Origin: Pandoraea cepalis | GTDB lineage: Bacteria > Pseudomonadota > Gammaproteobacteria > Burkholderiales > Burkholderiaceae | Direction: 5' to 3' | DNA: 64,000 nucleotides | Assembly (NCBI RefSeq): GCF_902459665.1 | Contig: NZ_CABPSL010000010.1 | Span: 62,001-126,000, forward strand | Shown here: piece by piece, positions 63,433 through 64,000 of the stretch | Layout of the letters: every line of letters starts with the position of its first letter | Numbering within the stretch: position 1 is the stretch's first letter | Made by a program: the position numbers and the translations under genes | Notes under the pieces: generated by a model | The model's database searches: none | What the model was told of the DNA's origin: nothing | Seen by the model: the letters and a program-made list of their open reading frames with translations, nothing else

Positions 63433-64000
63433 ATGCACAAGGGGATAGGGCGCATATTGGGAGCGGCGGGGCTGGCATTGGCAAGCCCCGCGGCGTTTGC
63501 TGCCGGGCCGGACGGCGCACAACTCGTCGCCTGGTGGGGCGTGCCGTTTGCCGGACTGCTGCTCTCGATCGCGATTGGGCCGCTGCTGGCGCCGGCGTTC
63601 TGGCATCACCATTTCGGCAAGATCGCGGCGTTCTGGGGCGCGGCATTCCTGGTGCCATTCGCATTGGTGTTCGGCGTGGGCGCGGCCTGGTATGGCGCTG
63701 TGCATGCCGTTGTCGCGGAGTACATACCGTTTGTCGTTCTGCTTACGGCGCTGTTCACCGCGGCTGGCGGCATCTGCGTGCATGGCAACCTGCGCGGCGG
63801 GCCGTGGCTCAACACCGGGCTGCTGACGCTGGGCACCGTGCTGGCCAGCATCATGGGCACGACGGGCGCGGCGATGCTGCTGATCCGTCCGCTTATCCGC
63901 GCAAACGACAACCGCAAACACAACGTGCACGTCGTCGTGTTCTTTATCTTCCTTGTGGCGAACGCCGGAGGCTCGCTGACGCCGCTGGGCGATCCGCCGC
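63433..64000 (+). CDS. Na+/H+ antiporter of the CitMHS-like/ArsB-NhaD superfamily (3' end cut off)
   Basis: The first 189 residues of a membrane protein that runs off the window. Signal/TM at 8-24, then at least five helices: LVAWWGVPFAGLLLSIAIGP, AFWGAAFLVPFALVFGVG, YIPFVVLLTALFTAAGGI and TGLLTLGTVLASIMGTTGAAML, followed by FFIFLVANAGGSLTPLGDPP, the ion-transporter superfamily signature. Annotated in many Burkholderiaceae as sodium:proton antiporter. No stop codon is reached. Confidence 0.85.
   Translation, partial: MHKGIGRILGAAGLALASPAAFAAGPDGAQLVAWWGVPFAGLLLSIAIGPLLAPAFWHHHFGKIAAFWGAAFLVPFALVFGVGAAWYGAVHAVVAEYIPFVVLLTALFTAAGGICVHGNLRGGPWLNTGLLTLGTVLASIMGTTGAAMLLIRPLIRANDNRKHNVHVVVFFIFLVANAGGSLTPLGDPP

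Noticed and set aside
1-64000. Mobile elements, prophage or defence islands
   Set aside because: No transposase, integrase, recombinase, restriction or toxin-antitoxin gene was found, and composition is even apart from promoter-like AT islands.

Overview
The window is a compact, GC-rich stretch of ordinary chromosome from a beta-proteobacterium of the Burkholderiaceae. Gene content (mmsAB, frmA, opgGH, a DUF4148 exported protein, glcDEF, an OxlT-type oxalate:formate antiporter, a 7Fe ferredoxin beside pncB) and codon use fit Pandoraea best, but the genus is an inference from style, not a database match. I see no insertion sequence, prophage, integron, CRISPR array, rRNA or replication origin. 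Most long open frames that are not listed are shadows of real genes.

Layout, left to right. 1-9.4 kb: mmsAB (valine/methylmalonate-semialdehyde catabolism), a small lipoprotein, a bestrophin-like channel, an ArsR regulator overlapping a double-AHSA1 protein, a DUF4148 repeat protein and a KefF/Kef potassium-efflux pair. 9.4-13.4 kb: an amino-acid permease with a long leader, an SH3 protein with a Pro/Gly tail, and frmA. 13.6-18.4 kb: a cyclic-di-GMP block in which a PAS-GGDEF-EAL protein diverges from a yfiR-yfiN-yfiB operon. 18.5-25.2 kb: an SGNH hydrolase, a DsbA-like isomerase, YeiH, a 56-residue membrane protein, an O-antigen-ligase/glycosyltransferase pair and two small unknown proteins. 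25.5-34 kb: a LysR/DUF/MHS-transporter cluster, an AraC-type response regulator overlapping a hybrid 7TM sensor kinase, and a stand-alone MurA. 34.2-39.5 kb: a GntR regulator divergent from a tightly overlapping operon (DUF3311, sodium:solute symporter, cytosine-deaminase-like amidohydrolase, MFS carrier). 39.8-50 kb: an alpha/beta hydrolase, opgGH, an NlpD-like protein, cspA with a cold-shock-type leader, a LysE exporter, YcgR and a CorC-type protein. 50-60 kb: LysR, DODA-type dioxygenase, DoxX, then glcDEF divergent from a GlcC-like regulator, and an OxlT-type antiporter preceded by about 1 kb of hairpin-rich non-coding DNA. 60-64 kb: two tRNA-Asn genes, fdxA, pncB, a LutC-like protein and the start of an Na+/H+ antiporter cut by the window end.

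Functional themes are: c-di-GMP signalling (PAS-GGDEF-EAL, YfiN with its YfiR/YfiB control proteins, YcgR as effector); cell envelope (OpgGH glucans, O-antigen ligase, NlpD, MurA, lipoproteins); and C2 acid metabolism (glycolate oxidase next to an oxalate/formate exchanger). Translationally coupled starts (ATGA or TGATG overlaps) occur at kefF/kef, yfiR/yfiN, response regulator/kinase, DUF3311/symporter, amidohydrolase/MFS, opgG/opgH and glcD/glcE.
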